From positions 2,684,001 through 2,748,000 of the forward strand of contig CP063163.1 of NCBI GenBank assembly GCA_014960805.1: 64,000 bases of DNA, in the 5' to 3' direction. The notes beneath the pieces are model-generated. The model did no database searches, was not told the origin of the DNA, and worked only from the letters and a program-made list of their open reading frames with translations. Positions 8,231-17,307 of the stretch are shown in pieces. Position 1 is the first letter of the stretch, and each line of letters opens with the position of its first letter. This DNA comes from Cytobacillus suaedae. Its GTDB lineage: Bacteria > Bacillota > Bacilli > Bacillales > Bacillaceae_L. Position numbers and translations under genes: made by a program.

Positions 8231-9121
8231 TCACCCGAATAAGGTCTCGGCTATATTCATAATGGCAGACTTCTCTCTATCATCTTCTAATTTGTCAATA
8301 ATCCCACGCTGAATCGCACGTACTGGTGGCATAAACACCGCTAAATCACATGTATCAATTAATGCACGAATGGATGCTGCTTCTTCTGAGATTTGACCAC
8401 TTCGAACTTGAGTGATTAAATCCGATGATAAGGTAACAAACGCATTGATTAACTTCTCATCCTTAAGCTGAGTTTGATCTACAAGCACACTTTTTAAAAT
8501 ATCCCCTTGAATATAAGGTACATCTATAACAACAAAACGATTTTTCAATGCTTCATTTAACGGCACTGTTCCAACATATCCCTCATTAATAGCTGCAATC
8601 ACGCCGAAGCCATTTTTCGCTCGGATTACTTCTCCGGTAAAAGGATTTGTAATCATTTTTCGATAATCTAGTACCCCGTTTAAAATAGGTAAGGTTTCTG
8701 GCTTTGCCATATTAATTTCGTCAATGTAAAGAAGATGTCCACTTGTCATTGCATTAATAACCGGCCCAGGAATAAATTCAATTTCTGTTTTACCTTCTGT
8801 TTGGTTAAGGGTTTTAAACCCTAATAAGGCTTCAGCATCTAAATCTACCGAACAATTAATGCTGTGCATAGGCTGATGAAATAGGTTAGACAACGTTTCA
8901 GCCAGTTTTGTTTTCCCTGCCCCAGTTGGACCTTTCAAAAGCACATTTTTTCCAAGTGAAAGAGCAATTATCGCATCGAAAATAATAGACGGCTCAGCTG
9001 GAGTGTATCCCCCAGATCCAATCAACAGTTCATCTTTGTTTGAAGAGACTGCTTCCTTTCTGCTATTAACTAAATCTATGATATGGTTAGGTAATCCTAA
9101 CGATTGTAATGTTACTGTCAT
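8231..9121 (-). CDS. yojN: MoxR-family AAA+ ATPase (YojN/NorQ-like)
   Basis: 296 residues. Walker A GPTGAGKT near residue 64, Walker B LLYIDEIN near 130, sensor region AAINEGY near 177, and the second-region-of-homology arginine in LKNRF. The MoxR clade uses ATP hydrolysis together with a VWA-domain partner, here the next gene. ATG at 9121 with AAGGGG upstream. No cytochrome, nitric-oxide reductase or RuBisCO gene lies nearby, so the usual clients of NorQ/CbbQ are not indicated. Confidence 0.9.
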   Translation of the reverse strand: MTVTLQSLGLPNHIIDLVNSRKEAVSSNKDELLIGSGGYTPAEPSIIFDAIIALSLGKNVLLKGPTGAGKTKLAETLSNLFHQPMHSINCSVDLDAEALLGFKTLNQTEGKTEIEFIPGPVINAMTSGHLLYIDEINMAKPETLPILNGVLDYRKMITNPFTGEVIRAKNGFGVIAAINEGYVGTVPLNEALKNRFVVIDVPYIQGDILKSVLVDQTQLKDEKLINAFVTLSSDLITQVRSGQISEEAASIRALIDTCDLAVFMPPVRAIQRGIIDKLEDDREKSAIMNIAETLFG

Positions 9122-9191
9122 TTTAAAAACCCCTTTTAATCACATATGCCATCTGTTAATTGTACTCAAATCCTTTATTTTTCGCAAAAGA

Positions 9192-9223
9192 AAGACCGTG
9201 CTGCATTAGACAACGCCGGTCTT
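9192..9223 (-). terminator. Terminator of nrnB
   Basis: AAGACCG/CGGTCTT stem with a TTTCTTTTG tract on the minus strand, 12 bp after the nrnB stop. Confidence 0.7.
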
Positions 9224-9234
9224 CTTAATAAATT

Positions 9235-10461
9235 CTAGTGTTTTTCAAGATATTCTTGATAGCTTTTTCTTACATCTTCTTCGCTGACTTTTAATGAATC
9301 CGCCAATAATGAAATGACTTCATTATCAAACGCGATTCCTGAGCCGTAATTCCTTTTTACATAATGCTCTGCTTGATCAAATGTCTCAAACGATTCCTCA
9401 AGTAAATTGTTATTATGAAGGACAGCCCATGGTTGTTCAGTCACTTTATGAATTTTACTAAATTCACGTTTACGATTCACATAGAATGTACCTTTTTTAT
9501 TTTCCTTCACATTCAGCTCATTATTAGGAGCATCTCTTCGAACGGCAAGCTGGTCAAATACGTTTACGACAAACATGTCAAACGTTTCTTTCGTGAGAGT
9601 GGCACCAGATGCCTTTGGATGGCCTCCTCCACCAAACTGTTTAGCAAATGCAGACACATCAACATGATCATAAATTGTTCGGAAACCAAGTTTCTTTGTT
9701 CCAACATTTACTAATGTGATTAAATCAATATGCGGATTTAACTTTGCAAGTGCATTTCCAAGCTCTGAAAGATATCTTTCAGCATGTACAATCCCAACAC
9801 AATAGTCACCAACAAAGGTTTGAACTAACTGTCTGTTTTTCGCATTTATGTATCTTTCAATTTTTTCTTCTTCAATATCTAAGATCATGTTCTCAGTGTC
9901 ATTTAGAGAGAAAGACTCCTGAGTTTTTAACCTTTCTAGCATTTCTGTTTCGAATTGTTCCATGCTGATAATGAAAAATAAATCATTTAATCGTTTTGCT
10001 GCTGTGTTTTCGTTTGCTTCCCATTCCCATGTATCATATTGGCGAACAAGTTCGATAAACTCTTCTAGAGCAGGGCTGGATGTTATTAAATTTTTCTCAA
10101 GAAGAAACTCATAATATAAGGATGTAGCACATGTTTTTCGACCATCCTCATATTCTGGTTGTACAAAGCCCCAATCATATTGATTAAAGTGCATAGCTGT
10201 AACATGATGATCCACCATTTGAACATGTTTTCCCTTTTTAAAACGTTCAGCAAGCTTCTTCTCAATATCCTCATTCACAGCAAGATCGGTTATGTAAATT
10301 TGCGCATCATTGTTTTCTGGATCATCAATAAATCGTTCCACTCTTTCATTTAGATTACGGTAAGAGCAATACGCAACCTCAACCTCATCTCCAAAAGCAA
10401 GTTTGGCTACTAACCCACAGCCGATTCCATCTAAATCACTATCAGAAAATAACTTAATCAT
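9235..10461 (-). CDS. nrnB: DHH-family phosphoesterase, oligoribonuclease NrnB-like
   Basis: 408 residues, ATG at 10461 after GGAAGGGG. The DHH domain shows DSDLDGIGC (residues 6-14), TDLAVN (~58) and the name-giving DHH in MVDHHVT (~82). The C-terminal DHHA1 domain has GGGGHPKASG (~275). These residues bind two Mn ions that cleave short RNAs or cyclic-dinucleotide breakdown products to mononucleotides. The length and the N-terminal wording fit B. subtilis NrnB (YngD) rather than NrnA or RecJ. Flanking genes are unrelated; it has its own terminator. Confidence 0.85.
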   Translation of the reverse strand: MIKLFSDSDLDGIGCGLVAKLAFGDEVEVAYCSYRNLNERVERFIDDPENNDAQIYITDLAVNEDIEKKLAERFKKGKHVQMVDHHVTAMHFNQYDWGFVQPEYEDGRKTCATSLYYEFLLEKNLITSSPALEEFIELVRQYDTWEWEANENTAAKRLNDLFFIISMEQFETEMLERLKTQESFSLNDTENMILDIEEEKIERYINAKNRQLVQTFVGDYCVGIVHAERYLSELGNALAKLNPHIDLITLVNVGTKKLGFRTIYDHVDVSAFAKQFGGGGHPKASGATLTKETFDMFVVNVFDQLAVRRDAPNNELNVKENKKGTFYVNRKREFSKIHKVTEQPWAVLHNNNLLEESFETFDQAEHYVKRNYGSGIAFDNEVISLLADSLKVSEEDVRKSYQEYLEKH

Positions 10462-10678
10462 CGTTAATCCCCTTCCTTTACTATCTATTTTTTTAATAAA
10501 GCAGGTTTTTCATACTATTGATTATGTAAAAGTAAAAATGGGTTTTAGTTTGTGTGACCTGGTTTAGATGTATTCTGATTTTTAAGGGTTCAAAATTTTG
10601 TTTTGTGACCTTAGTTTCATAAAAGTCTCTGTTTACGCAACTCACTTCTTGCTGCTGTCTCCATTGACTAAGGCTGAA

Positions 10679-10704
10679 TAAAAAAAGGACTATTTCTAGT
10701 CCTT
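10679..10704 (-). terminator. Terminator of the third MFS gene
   Basis: AAGGACTA/TAGTCCTT stem, loop TTTC, followed by seven T on the minus strand. The stretch 10462-10678 holds no gene I can support. Confidence 0.85.
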
Positions 10705-10710
10705 CTAAAA

Positions 10711-11925
10711 TCAAGCTTGTTGATTTGTGTGATCTTGTGTAATCATAGGATTTTTACTATTCCTTACAGTATAGTATAAAACGAGTGCTAATGAAATGCT
10801 ACCAAAAACCAGAACCATGTTTTTTAGTCCAATTGTATCTAAGAACAAGCCGGTTCCTAATAATACTACTTGGAAGAGAACACGGTCAAGCATCCCTCTA
10901 AACGAAAAGAAACGCCCGTGGTATTCTTTTGGAATTTTTGTTTGAAATATAGTCGCTGCAATTGGAAAGAAAAACCCTAGTGCAAGACCGAATACTCCAA
11001 AAGAGATTAAAGACATGATTTTTATATCTGCGAAGTACAGTGATAGCTGTGAAATTGAGACAACAAAGGTAAATAAAAGCATTAATTTCAATTGGTCTTT
11101 TCCGTCTGCTATGCGTTTTACAATAAATGCTCCTAACATAAAGCAAATACCTTCAGCCGTATAAAGAAGGCCTTTAATCGTTGCATCATCCTGAAGTTCA
11201 CTGATGTTAATAACCATGAGGTTGAAGCCACCAAGGAATAACATTGGAACAACGGTTAAGATGAGTGTCATTAAAACAATCGGATATCCTTTAATTACAG
11301 GAATAACTTCTTTAAAGCCACCCTTCTTCTTTTCTCCAGGGACTTTAGGTTTCTTAGGTACACTTTCCTCATCTATTTTCAGCATAAACGTAGCGACTAA
11401 TAATAATGCATATGCAATCAACGAAGCGAGATAAAGTGAATGTAAACTCATGATGAGAAGCATTGCCCCCGCTAAGGCCGTACCAATAATTCGAGCGATA
11501 GTAGCAATGTTCATATGCACACCATTCATTTGCAGCAAATCTTTCTCACGTACAATCATAGGAATTAATGATTGTAATGCAGGAAAATAAAAGGCTGCAG
11601 AAAGTTGGATGCTAATCATAAACAAAACCATCCACCAAATGGATTGGTATTCGAGTGCTAAAAACATAAATAAGACACTGACCATTCTTCCTATCCCTGC
11701 AGCAATAAGTACTGGCTTTTTCTTATAGGAATCTATAATTCTACCTGCTAAAGGGGCTACAAACACACCTGCAAGTAGTCCGGTGAAGAGGATTAATGAT
11801 TTTAAGAAATCAGAAGGTACATGTTGCTGAAGGAATTCTAGGTTTCCGATAATTCCCATCCATAAGCCTAACCCGGCAATTAATTCCCCGCTAAGAAGAA
11901 TCCAAACATTTCTATTTTTCCACAT
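10711..11925 (-). CDS. MFS transporter (MFS_3/EntS-like)
   Basis: 404 residues, ATG at 11925 with AGAGGA upstream. About twelve transmembrane helices; GRIIDSYKKKP (~residues 60-70) replaces the usual GxLaDrxGRrr loop motif. The fold resembles the enterobactin-exporter/macrolide-efflux branch of MFS proteins. The central cytoplasmic loop (~residues 190-205, ESVPKKPKVPGEKKKGG) is strongly basic. No regulator is adjacent, so the substrate cannot be suggested. Confidence 0.87.
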   Translation of the reverse strand: MWKNRNVWILLSGELIAGLGLWMGIIGNLEFLQQHVPSDFLKSLILFTGLLAGVFVAPLAGRIIDSYKKKPVLIAAGIGRMVSVLFMFLALEYQSIWWMVLFMISIQLSAAFYFPALQSLIPMIVREKDLLQMNGVHMNIATIARIIGTALAGAMLLIMSLHSLYLASLIAYALLLVATFMLKIDEESVPKKPKVPGEKKKGGFKEVIPVIKGYPIVLMTLILTVVPMLFLGGFNLMVINISELQDDATIKGLLYTAEGICFMLGAFIVKRIADGKDQLKLMLLFTFVVSISQLSLYFADIKIMSLISFGVFGLALGFFFPIAATIFQTKIPKEYHGRFFSFRGMLDRVLFQVVLLGTGLFLDTIGLKNMVLVFGSISLALVLYYTVRNSKNPMITQDHTNQQA

Positions 11926-12030
11926 ACTTGTTCCTCTTTCCTACGAAAATATTACCTTAACCTACTATACCAAGTTATCAACTATTTCGCTACTCGAAAT
12001 TTATCGTTTTTGGATGTTTTTTTACAAATA

Positions 12031-12054
12031 AAAAAAGGCCTGAAAATTCAAGCC
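12031..12054 (-). terminator. Terminator of pepF
   Basis: GGCCTGAA/TTCAAGCC stem followed on the minus strand by seven T, 10 bp after the pepF stop. Confidence 0.8.
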
Positions 12055-12064
12055 CACTAAGTAG

Positions 12065-13876
12065 TTATTTCAACAAGATGCTTTCCATATATTCAAGTTT
12101 TTCTTCGAAGACTTTTAGTGCTTCTTTTATTGGTTCAGCAGTTGTCATATCAACGCCTGCTTTTTTCAAGACTTCAATAGGGTAGTCTGAGCAGCCTGCT
12201 TTTAAGAAATCCGTATAGCGTTCAACTGCTGGAGCACCTTCATCTAAGATTTGCTTTGAAAGTGCTGTTGCAGCACTAAATCCAGTCGCATACTGGAACA
12301 CATAATAGGTCATATAAAAATGTGGAATTCGTGCCCACTCGATTTCTATTTCTTTATTAACATTAATCTCATCACCAAAGTACTTCTTGTTCAGGTCATA
12401 GTATAATGCTGATAGTGTATCGGCTGTTAATGGCTCGCCATTTTGAGCAAGAATATGAATTTTATGTTCAAATTCAGCAAACTGTGTTTGGCGGAAAACA
12501 GTTCCTACAAACCCTTGAAGGTAATTGTTCAACAAGTAAAGCTGCTTTGTTTGATCTGTAGTTATTTTTAAAAGGTAATCATTTAATAAAGCTTCATTGG
12601 CGGTCGATGCAACCTCTGCAACAAAGGTTGAATATTTCCCATATGCAAATGGCTGATAGTTTTGCGTATAATAACGATGTACATTATGGCCCAATTCATG
12701 AGCAAGGGTAAATACGTTACGAATACTATCCTGCCAGTTCATTAGAATATAAGGTTTCGCACCATAGGCTCCAGTTGAATACGCACCATTTCTTTTTCCT
12801 ACATTCTCATACACATCGATTCTTCTGTCAGAGAAGATTGTTTTTAAAAGCTCACCGTATTCCTCACCTAAAGGCTTCATACCTTCAATTACTAAATCTT
12901 TCGCTTCTTCATAGGAAACTTCCATCTTTACATCCTGTACAAGTGGGGTCGATAAATCGTACATATTTAGTTCAGCAACACCTAGGAGCTTCTTTCGAAG
13001 CGAAATATAGCGCTGAAGGAGGTGTAGATGGTCACTTACTGTTTCAATTAGCGTGTCATACACACTTTCAGGAATATTATGTTTATGAAGCGCAGCTTGC
13101 CTAGCATTGTCATAGCCATGGACAGTTGCAAAGAAATTGTCTTTTTTAACCTGGCCGCTTAACGTACTAGCCAATGTATTTCGATGTTTATTATATGTAC
13201 TATTAAGACCAAGGAAGGTTTCTTTTCGAATTCGACGATCTGTGCTTTCCATTAATCGCCCATATCTTCCATGGGTAATTTCTACTGTTTCTCCATTCTC
13301 TGTTTCAATGGATGGAAATTTTAAATCTGCATTGTTCAACATACTAAAAGTCGTTCTAGAACCACTTGTTACATCAGCCACTTGAGCTAATAACGCTTCC
13401 TCATCTGCAGATAAAACATGTGGACGAGCACGATTAATATCTTTTATTAAATGCTCATAAATCTTTAGTTCCTCATGACTGTCAATATAGTTTAATAGAG
13501 TATTCTCTGGAATAGACAATAACTCTGGGACTACAAACGAGAATGCAGCCGAGAACTGAGAAACTAAACTATCAATTCTTGCTTTTAGTCCTTGATAAAG
13601 ACTATTCGTCGTATCCTGGTCATTTCGCATAAACGCATACGTCGCTAACTGACCTAATTTAATAGACAAGTCATCCTGTAATTTAAATAGGTTCACAATA
13701 TTTTCCGCAGAGTCTTTTAACGTACCTTTGAACTTAGCTACAAATGGAAGTGCGTCCTTTACTAGCGTGAATTGCTTCTCCCACTCCTGGTCAGTAGCAA
13801 ACATATCCTCTAAACGCCAGGTATACTCTTCAGGTATTTCATTTCTCTTTGGTAATTTAGTAAAAGTAGTTGACAT
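12065..13876 (-). CDS. pepF: Oligoendopeptidase F (M3 metallopeptidase)
   Basis: 603 residues, ATG at 13876 with AGGAGG. The catalytic HExxH zinc motif appears as LAHELGHNVH near residue 385; the third zinc ligand (Glu) follows about 25 residues later in VAEVASTANE. The N-terminal ~180 residues match the M3 PepF domain (EEYTWRLEDMF start). These cytoplasmic enzymes cleave 7-17 residue peptides and recycle oligopeptides. The length is normal for PepF, with no frameshift. Monocistronic, with a terminator behind it and a short tandem repeat region in front. Confidence 0.96.
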   Translation of the reverse strand: MSTTFTKLPKRNEIPEEYTWRLEDMFATDQEWEKQFTLVKDALPFVAKFKGTLKDSAENIVNLFKLQDDLSIKLGQLATYAFMRNDQDTTNSLYQGLKARIDSLVSQFSAAFSFVVPELLSIPENTLLNYIDSHEELKIYEHLIKDINRARPHVLSADEEALLAQVADVTSGSRTTFSMLNNADLKFPSIETENGETVEITHGRYGRLMESTDRRIRKETFLGLNSTYNKHRNTLASTLSGQVKKDNFFATVHGYDNARQAALHKHNIPESVYDTLIETVSDHLHLLQRYISLRKKLLGVAELNMYDLSTPLVQDVKMEVSYEEAKDLVIEGMKPLGEEYGELLKTIFSDRRIDVYENVGKRNGAYSTGAYGAKPYILMNWQDSIRNVFTLAHELGHNVHRYYTQNYQPFAYGKYSTFVAEVASTANEALLNDYLLKITTDQTKQLYLLNNYLQGFVGTVFRQTQFAEFEHKIHILAQNGEPLTADTLSALYYDLNKKYFGDEINVNKEIEIEWARIPHFYMTYYVFQYATGFSAATALSKQILDEGAPAVERYTDFLKAGCSDYPIEVLKKAGVDMTTAEPIKEALKVFEEKLEYMESILLK

Positions 13877-13994
13877 GTGTACCTCCTATGAAGCTATTTT
13901 TCTAAAGTTTACAGTTTTCTAAACTTGTTAGCAAATAATTTAGAGGGGCGAAGTATTTTTCATATTCCAATATCCAGGTTTTGTATATCTTACA

Positions 13995-14105
13995 CAACTA
14001 TTTGCGAAAAACCCGCAAGTATTTCTGCTATTTAGCAACTATTGGTCCAAACCCTGCAAGTATTTATATATACCATGCAACTATTTGTAATATTTTACAA
14101 TTCAT
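13995..14105. repeat. Degenerate 20-21 bp tandem repeat (5-6 units)
   Basis: The octamer CAA(C/G)TATT recurs at 13995, 14016, 14036, 14057 and 14078, with a decayed copy at 14098. The spacings are 20-21 bp (two helical turns), and units alternate CAACTATT/CAAGTATT. It fills the gap between pepF and the 108-aa membrane protein gene. No open frame of note. Confidence 0.75.
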
Positions 14106-14127
14106 CCGGTAATAAACTCACTTAAAT

Positions 14128-14454
14128 TTATGGCTCCAAATGCCTTTCATACATAAACCAACCTAAAACACGATAAAGAGGTACTACGAGTAATAAGATA
14201 GCTAGAATATTATAAATTGGACTAAATATAAAAAAGAGAATAGCTACTAAAAATAGAAAAATAGCATAGGTGGTTCCTGCTATTCCATTAATCGGCGAAT
14301 TACTAACAAACAAGGATTTAAAACCCTTTATCGATTTTGAAAAACATGCATTATGGTAACAAACTAATGAAAAAAAGCTTGTGGTAACAACCAGTTCCTG
14401 TTTAGACTTAATTTCACGATTACAAGCCTCACAATATACCTCTTGTTTTTCCAT
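14128..14454 (-). CDS. Small zinc-ribbon-like membrane protein
   Basis: 108 residues, ATG at 14454 after GAAGGTGAG. The N-terminal ~40 residues carry paired cysteines (CEACN and CYHNACF), compatible with a small zinc-binding ribbon. Two closely spaced transmembrane helices occupy ~60-98. It lies directly after argS on the same strand, 35 bp from its stop, so read-through expression from argS is unlikely but co-transcription cannot be excluded. Function not recognised. Confidence 0.65.
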   Translation of the reverse strand: MEKQEVYCEACNREIKSKQELVVTTSFFSLVCYHNACFSKSIKGFKSLFVSNSPINGIAGTTYAIFLFLVAILFFIFSPIYNILAILLLVVPLYRVLGWFMYERHLEP

Positions 14455-14489
14455 TCACTCACCTTCTTTTGTGTGGAATCTCAGTACAC

Positions 14490-16181
14490 CTACATTTCTG
14501 CAGGTGCACTAATACCTAATAGTCGTAAGCCTTCTTTCAGAACCAACGTAACACTATAAACTAATGATAACTTAGAATTAAGGTTTTCTTTGTCATCTAG
14601 TATTTTTACATTCCCATAGAACTTGTTAAAAGCTTGTGAAAGATTAACCACATATTTCGCTATTTGCGATGGGTCATGCTGCTCAAACGCCCTCTCAATG
14701 ATAGTTGGGAAGTCTTGAAGTAGTTTAGCCACTTGCCAACTGTAGTCATCTTTAAAACCATTAATGTTACCTTCACTTGCACTATATCCAGCTTTTCGTA
14801 AAATAGAACACGCCCTTGCATGAGTGTACTGAACATAAGGTCCTGTTTCACCTTCAAACTTCAACATTTCATCAATTGAAAATTCAATATCATTCATACG
14901 GAAGTTCTTTAGATCATGGAAGACAACTGCCCCGACCCCAACTTGTTCCGCAACCTCATCTTTGTTTTGGAGACTAGGGTTCTTCTCTAAAATAATACGT
15001 TTTGCGGAAGAAATAGTTTCATCTAATACTTCCTCTAGTAAAACAACCTTTCCTTTTCTTGTTGACATTTTCTTGCCATCTTTAAGGATCATGCCAAATG
15101 GTATATGCACCATTTCGTTAGCCCAAGCAAAGCCCAGTTTTTTTAATACAGCAAAGACCTGCTTAAAGTGTAAGGTTTGCTCATTTCCAACTACATAAAA
15201 GGCTTTTTCAAACTGATACGTAGATTGACGGTACATTGCTGCAGCTAGGTCTCTTGTTGCATACAGAGTTGCTCCATCAGATTTTTTGATTAAGCAAGGA
15301 GGTAGTTCTAGCTCCTCTAGCTCTACAACCTCCGCCCCGTCCGAAGTTACAAGCAAGTTTTTCTTAGCCAATAGCTCGATGACTGGCTCCATTTTATCGT
15401 TATAAAAAGCTTCTCCATGATTAGACGAAAACTGAACACCTAGAAGAGTGTAGATTTTCTCAAACTCTTTTAATGATTCATCTCTGAACCATTTCCATAG
15501 TCTTCTCGCTTCTTCATCCCCGTCCTCAAGGCGTTTAAACCATGCTCTTGCTTCATCATTTAAACTATTATCTTGGTCAGCTTTCTCATGAAATAGAGTG
15601 TAAAGAGTGAAAAGTTCTTTAATTGGGTTTTGCTGAACCTTTTCCTCGTTACCCCAATTCTTATAAGCCACAATTAGCTTTCCAAACTGCGTTCCCCAAT
15701 CTCCAATATGATTAATTCTCACACTTTCATATCCACATTTCTCAGCAATGAGAGCAAGTGAATTTCCAATCATCGTTGAACGTAGATGTCCCATTGAAAA
15801 TGGCTTTGCAATATTTGGGGAAGAAAAGTCAATTGTGATTTTTTCTCCTTTACCTAAAGCTACTGTTCCATAGTTTTCATTGGCAGCTAAAATCATCTTC
15901 AAGGTTTCTTTGCTGACGAATTCTCGGTTAAGGTGAAAATTTAAATAAGGCCCAACTGGTTCAATACTATCAATTAGTTCACCTTTTATTTCTCCACTTA
16001 ATTCTGTAGCAATCATTTGTGGTGCTTTTTTTAAAGATTTGGCTAAAACGAAGCATGGAAAAGCATAATCACCATGAGCTTTGTGTTTTGGTACTTCAAT
16101 TAGTGATGCGATTGCTTCTACGTCAAGTTCAACTGTTGTTGATGCTTTAATCATCTCGGCAACATTTAATTTAAAATCCAT
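14490..16181 (-). CDS. argS: Arginyl-tRNA synthetase
   Basis: 563 residues, ATG at 16181 with AAGGAGAG. The N-terminal Add-1 domain covers ~1-115; the class I HIGH-equivalent is SMGHLRS (~127-133) inside SPNIAKPFSMGHL, and the KMSKS-equivalent is KKMSTRKGK (~365). The anticodon-binding DALR domain ends the protein (NLSQAFNKFYGNVKIL). It charges tRNA-Arg in the cytosol. Transcription is controlled by the T-box leader at 16445-16680. A dispersed palindromic repeat lies between leader and gene. The N-terminal wording resembles the ArgS2-type enzymes found as second copies in some Bacillus species, so a housekeeping argS may exist elsewhere (inference). Confidence 0.96.
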   Translation of the reverse strand: MDFKLNVAEMIKASTTVELDVEAIASLIEVPKHKAHGDYAFPCFVLAKSLKKAPQMIATELSGEIKGELIDSIEPVGPYLNFHLNREFVSKETLKMILAANENYGTVALGKGEKITIDFSSPNIAKPFSMGHLRSTMIGNSLALIAEKCGYESVRINHIGDWGTQFGKLIVAYKNWGNEEKVQQNPIKELFTLYTLFHEKADQDNSLNDEARAWFKRLEDGDEEARRLWKWFRDESLKEFEKIYTLLGVQFSSNHGEAFYNDKMEPVIELLAKKNLLVTSDGAEVVELEELELPPCLIKKSDGATLYATRDLAAAMYRQSTYQFEKAFYVVGNEQTLHFKQVFAVLKKLGFAWANEMVHIPFGMILKDGKKMSTRKGKVVLLEEVLDETISSAKRIILEKNPSLQNKDEVAEQVGVGAVVFHDLKNFRMNDIEFSIDEMLKFEGETGPYVQYTHARACSILRKAGYSASEGNINGFKDDYSWQVAKLLQDFPTIIERAFEQHDPSQIAKYVVNLSQAFNKFYGNVKILDDKENLNSKLSLVYSVTLVLKEGLRLLGISAPAEM

Positions 16182-16218
16182 CGTGAACTCTCCTTTTCAT
16201 TAACATTTGAATTTAGTC

Positions 16219-16400
16219 CGTTCCTTTCCGCTGCAGACACTTGCTTTCCGCGGGGAATTATGAAAAAGCCCAAATGCCGGCTTTTTCAAGGGCAAATTCC
16301 CATCGGGGAGGGATTCGAGCCTCCTTTGTGCTTAGCACCTGTGGGGTCTCGAACTTCCCTCTACTTCCCGCAGGAGTCAAGTGTCTTCCGCTCCAATTCA
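16219..16400 (+). repeat. Dispersed palindromic repeat, copy A (long form)
   Basis: About 180 bp, imperfectly self-complementary at its ends (CTGCAGACACTTG left, CAAGTGTCTTCCG right), with an inner hairpin GAAAAAGCC/GGCTTTTTC. It shares blocks TTTCCGCGGGG, GAGCCTCCT, GGGGTCTC and CCCGCAGGAGTC with copies at 22595, 34571 and 48852. It sits in the 5' leader of argS. Confidence 0.9.
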
Positions 16401-16444
16401 CTATTTCTTATAAAATCTAGTTCATAAAAACAGAACTTAAATAA

Positions 16445-16680
16445 AAAAATCCCGTCTCTATATAAGAGACGAGATTTACCCGCGGTACCACCCTAATTGT
16501 TCTATTGAACCACTTTCATGTAACGGCTGAAGACCGGCGTACTCTACTATTTTCAAGCAGCATCTCAGAAGTGCGGTTCGTTCTATAAATTGGATCAGGC
16601 TCCCACCACCCCTGACTCGCTTTACGCCTTTATAAAACTACTCTCTTCATCACTGACAATTGATATCCATTTTTTACAAT
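16445..16680 (-). promoter_or_regulatory. T-box riboswitch (arginine) controlling argS
   Basis: On the minus strand the T-box signature AGGGTGGTACCGCG (16493-16480) is followed by the terminator GTCTC...GAGAC with a T-run (16470-16445). The competing antiterminator would use the T-box sequence. In stem I, lower pairing GAAG/CTTC and upper pairing GTTTTATAAA/TTTATAGAAC frame a specifier loop whose 3' strand reads GAACCGCA, giving specifier codon CGC (Arg). Uncharged tRNA-Arg should stabilise read-through into argS. Confidence 0.95.
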
Positions 16681-16725
16681 TATAGATGAATTAGGGAAGA
16701 ATGCAAGTGTAAATTGTTGAATTTT

Positions 16726-17187
16726 CTAATTAATATCGCCCAAATAAACAGGAGCTTTATGAATATCCCCTTTTAACCATTGTTTCAATGCCTGAGGATA
16801 CACTCTAAATCTCTCTATCTCACTTAACGATAACCACTCTGTTCCTATTTGGTCATCATCTGGATTAGAAGGTTCAATCGGTGATACCTTCTTGTTTAAA
16901 TGGCAGACAAACATATACTCATTTTGATGGACATCTTGGTCATATTCGGCATGCTCATGATTTTTACCAATGTACTCTCGAATGAACGTTAAGTCTTCAA
17001 TTACAATTTCATAGCCTAGCTCCTCAAGGCATTCACGTCTTAGGGCTTCGTGCATCGTTTCACCATGTTCCTGTCCTCCGCCTGGAAACAGATAATAAAA
17101 ACCATCCTCGTCCTGTTTCTTAATCAAGAGTATTTTTTCATTTTCAATAATTAGTGCTTTAATCGATGTTCGAATAGTTCTATTCAT
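16726..17187 (-). CDS. NUDIX hydrolase
   Basis: The ATG at 17187 is chosen over an in-frame start 24 codons upstream because GGAGGT lies 4-8 nt before it and the protein then begins MNRTIRTSIKALII, the usual NUDIX beta-strand. 153 residues. The NUDIX box GX5EX7REUXEEXGU is complete (GGGQEHGETMHEAL then RRECLEELGY, ~residues 38-60). Members hydrolyse nucleoside diphosphate derivatives; substrate unknown. It is divergent from the MATE exporter gene at 17308. Confidence 0.9.
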   Translation of the reverse strand: MNRTIRTSIKALIIENEKILLIKKQDEDGFYYLFPGGGQEHGETMHEALRRECLEELGYEIVIEDLTFIREYIGKNHEHAEYDQDVHQNEYMFVCHLNKKVSPIEPSNPDDDQIGTEWLSLSEIERFRVYPQALKQWLKGDIHKAPVYLGDIN

Positions 17188-17307
17188 ATTTACCTCCAAC
17201 AAGTCTCTTAATCTTCTAAAATATGTATTGTTTTTATTGCTAGTGAATTTCCAATTCATATGTTATAATTCATTGTTTAATTTATCAAGTAAGTTGAGGT
17301 CTTAAAA

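Noticed and set aside
10493-10714. 73-codon minus-strand frame between nrnB and an MFS gene
   Set aside because: It runs through the MFS terminator, and no Shine-Dalgarno is present.
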